Assembly: GCF_900117455.1 (NCBI RefSeq)
Contig: NZ_FPHO01000003.1
Span: 868,001-932,000 of the forward strand
DNA from: Hyphomicrobium sp. CS1GBMeth3
Lineage (GTDB): Bacteria > Pseudomonadota > Alphaproteobacteria > Rhizobiales > Hyphomicrobiaceae
Direction: 5' to 3'
Length of the DNA stretch: 64,000 nt
The position numbers and the translations under genes were made by a program. The notes beneath the pieces are model-generated. The model did not search any database. It had not been told where the DNA came from and was given only the letters and a program-made list of their open reading frames with translations. This document shows, piece by piece, positions 63,226 to 64,000 of the stretch; within the stretch, counting starts at the first letter, position 1; every line of letters begins with the position of its first letter.

Positions 63226-63331
63226 TCCGGCCTTAGCCAACATCACGTCAACTTTTGGCCCGTCGTTCCACACCGGATCGGCGGGTTTTCATTTCAACAA
63301 ATCCCATCGATCAATAGGAACTGAACTCCGA

Positions 63332-64000
63332 ATGAAACTTCCTTCCTACCAAGCAGGCGGCACGCTGGACATCGGCGGTGGCCCGCGTCTCCGCTCGCCT
63401 GACACGGCTATCGCATCTGCGTTTTCGAGCGTCGGTCGCACGCTTATCGACGCGTCCGAAGACATCTCTCGCCGTAATGAGAAGCAGAACGCCAAGCTTC
63501 AGGCCGAACGCGAGCGCAGCGAAAACCTGCAACTCGAATACGATCTCTTGCAGACCCAAAACCGTTGGCAAGAGAAGCTTCAAGAGGCGCAGGAAAACTC
63601 TTCCCCTGACGCAGCGAACTTCACCGAAGATTATCAGCGCGGCATGGAAGACGACGTGTCTGCGCTTACGACGAAGTACGCGAACCATCACGATCAGGAC
63701 TACGTTCGTCTCAAGATCGCACAGGCGCAGAACCCATTAATCGACGGCGCTTCCAAATTCGAGTTCACGAAGAGCCTAGAGTTTCGGAAGACCGTTCTCG
63801 ACGAGAAGGTGGCAAGCATCTCGTCTTCGTTCGCTGCTGGCCCTGGCGTCACGCTCGAACAAGCCGAAGCCGAGTTCAAAGAGTTCGTAGACAAGTCGAT
63901 CTCGGTCAACCCGAAGGTCCGCGAGCAGGGCTATAAGTACGGCCTTCGCACCATTCAATCGGCGTACATCGCCTCGCTGGCCGGTCGCGATAAAGAGGCG
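63332..64000 (+). CDS. Phage-type internal/virion protein (3' end outside window)
   Basis: 223 residues visible, frame open at the edge. Gly-rich start (MKLPSYQAGGTLDIGGGPRL) then a long helical coiled-coil region (QNAKLQAERERSENLQLEYD, LQTQNRWQEKLQEAQEN), reminiscent of large internal or tail-associated virion proteins of phages. The assignment is by style and context, not by a motif. If right, the element encodes structural proteins and is more than a minimal satellite. Confidence 0.5.
   Translation, partial: MKLPSYQAGGTLDIGGGPRLRSPDTAIASAFSSVGRTLIDASEDISRRNEKQNAKLQAERERSENLQLEYDLLQTQNRWQEKLQEAQENSSPDAANFTEDYQRGMEDDVSALTTKYANHHDQDYVRLKIAQAQNPLIDGASKFEFTKSLEFRKTVLDEKVASISSSFAAGPGVTLEQAEAEFKEFVDKSISVNPKVREQGYKYGLRTIQSAYIASLAGRDKEA

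Larger units (their letters stand above)
55877..64000. mobile_element. Prophage or satellite-like element downstream of tRNA-fMet (right end outside window)
   Basis: Everything after the tRNA is on the plus strand, visibly more AT-rich and with different codon use. It contains HTH/excisionase-like genes, a primase-helicase, an iterated origin-like array, an H-NS-like gene and a phage-type protein. The tRNA 3' end is the expected integration site. No integrase and no second copy of the tRNA end is in the window, so the far boundary and the integration enzyme are unseen. The limits given are therefore those of the visible part. Confidence 0.8.

Overview
The window looks like chromosomal DNA of a GC-rich alphaproteobacterium of the order Hyphomicrobiales (Rhizobiales). 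Supporting signs are a gstI/glnII pair, a DUF2865 protein, a PmtA-like methyltransferase, an Anbu proteasome cluster, cbb-type FBPase and phosphoribulokinase, and an initiator tRNA with an A-U pair at the top of the conserved G-C run. A Hyphomicrobium-like genus is possible, but I cannot fix it from sequence alone.

Layout. 1-3.4 kb: TonB-dependent siderophore receptor and a PepSY membrane protein (cut by the window edge). 3.9-13.4 kb: two divergent gene groups around a LysR regulator. One encodes RidA, creatininase-family, cytosine-deaminase-like, FAD-oxidase and [2Fe-2S] ferredoxin proteins. The other encodes an NMT1-type ABC importer and an IPNS-fold 2OG-Fe(II) oxygenase. Together they look like import and breakdown of one nitrogen-containing small molecule that I cannot identify. 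13.4-18.4 kb: PmtA-like methyltransferase, two short-chain dehydrogenases, a TetR regulator, a frameshifted AraC regulator and another methyltransferase, with several clear operator palindromes. 18.5-23.7 kb: LysR regulator divergent from a LOG/SLOG-like protein, a complete ECF transporter and a phosphoribosyltransferase, a likely base-salvage operon of unknown substrate.

24-33 kb: tRNA-Ser(CGA), a glycosyltransferase, a Kazal-domain protein, the Anbu cluster (ATP-grasp, alpha-E, transglutaminase, Anbu) behind a sigma-54-like promoter, then fbp and prk. 33-40 kb: YidB family protein, a Cys-repeat exported protein, an APC permease, an exported methyltransferase, glutaminase, and divergent gstI/glnII, giving a nitrogen-metabolism flavour. 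40-55 kb: a large TonB-dependent receptor translationally coupled to a di-heme MauG/CcpA-type enzyme, an L,D-transpeptidase, a DUF2865 protein, a nuclease, rpe, cfa, hrpB carrying an in-frame palindromic insertion, and a PabB-PabC fusion.

55.8 kb to the end: an initiator tRNA followed by a more AT-rich mobile element (prophage or satellite) entirely on the plus strand. It carries three small HTH proteins, unknown proteins, a primase-helicase, an iteron-like array that is probably its replication origin, an H-NS-like protein and a phage-type protein running off the edge. No integrase or far attachment site is in view.
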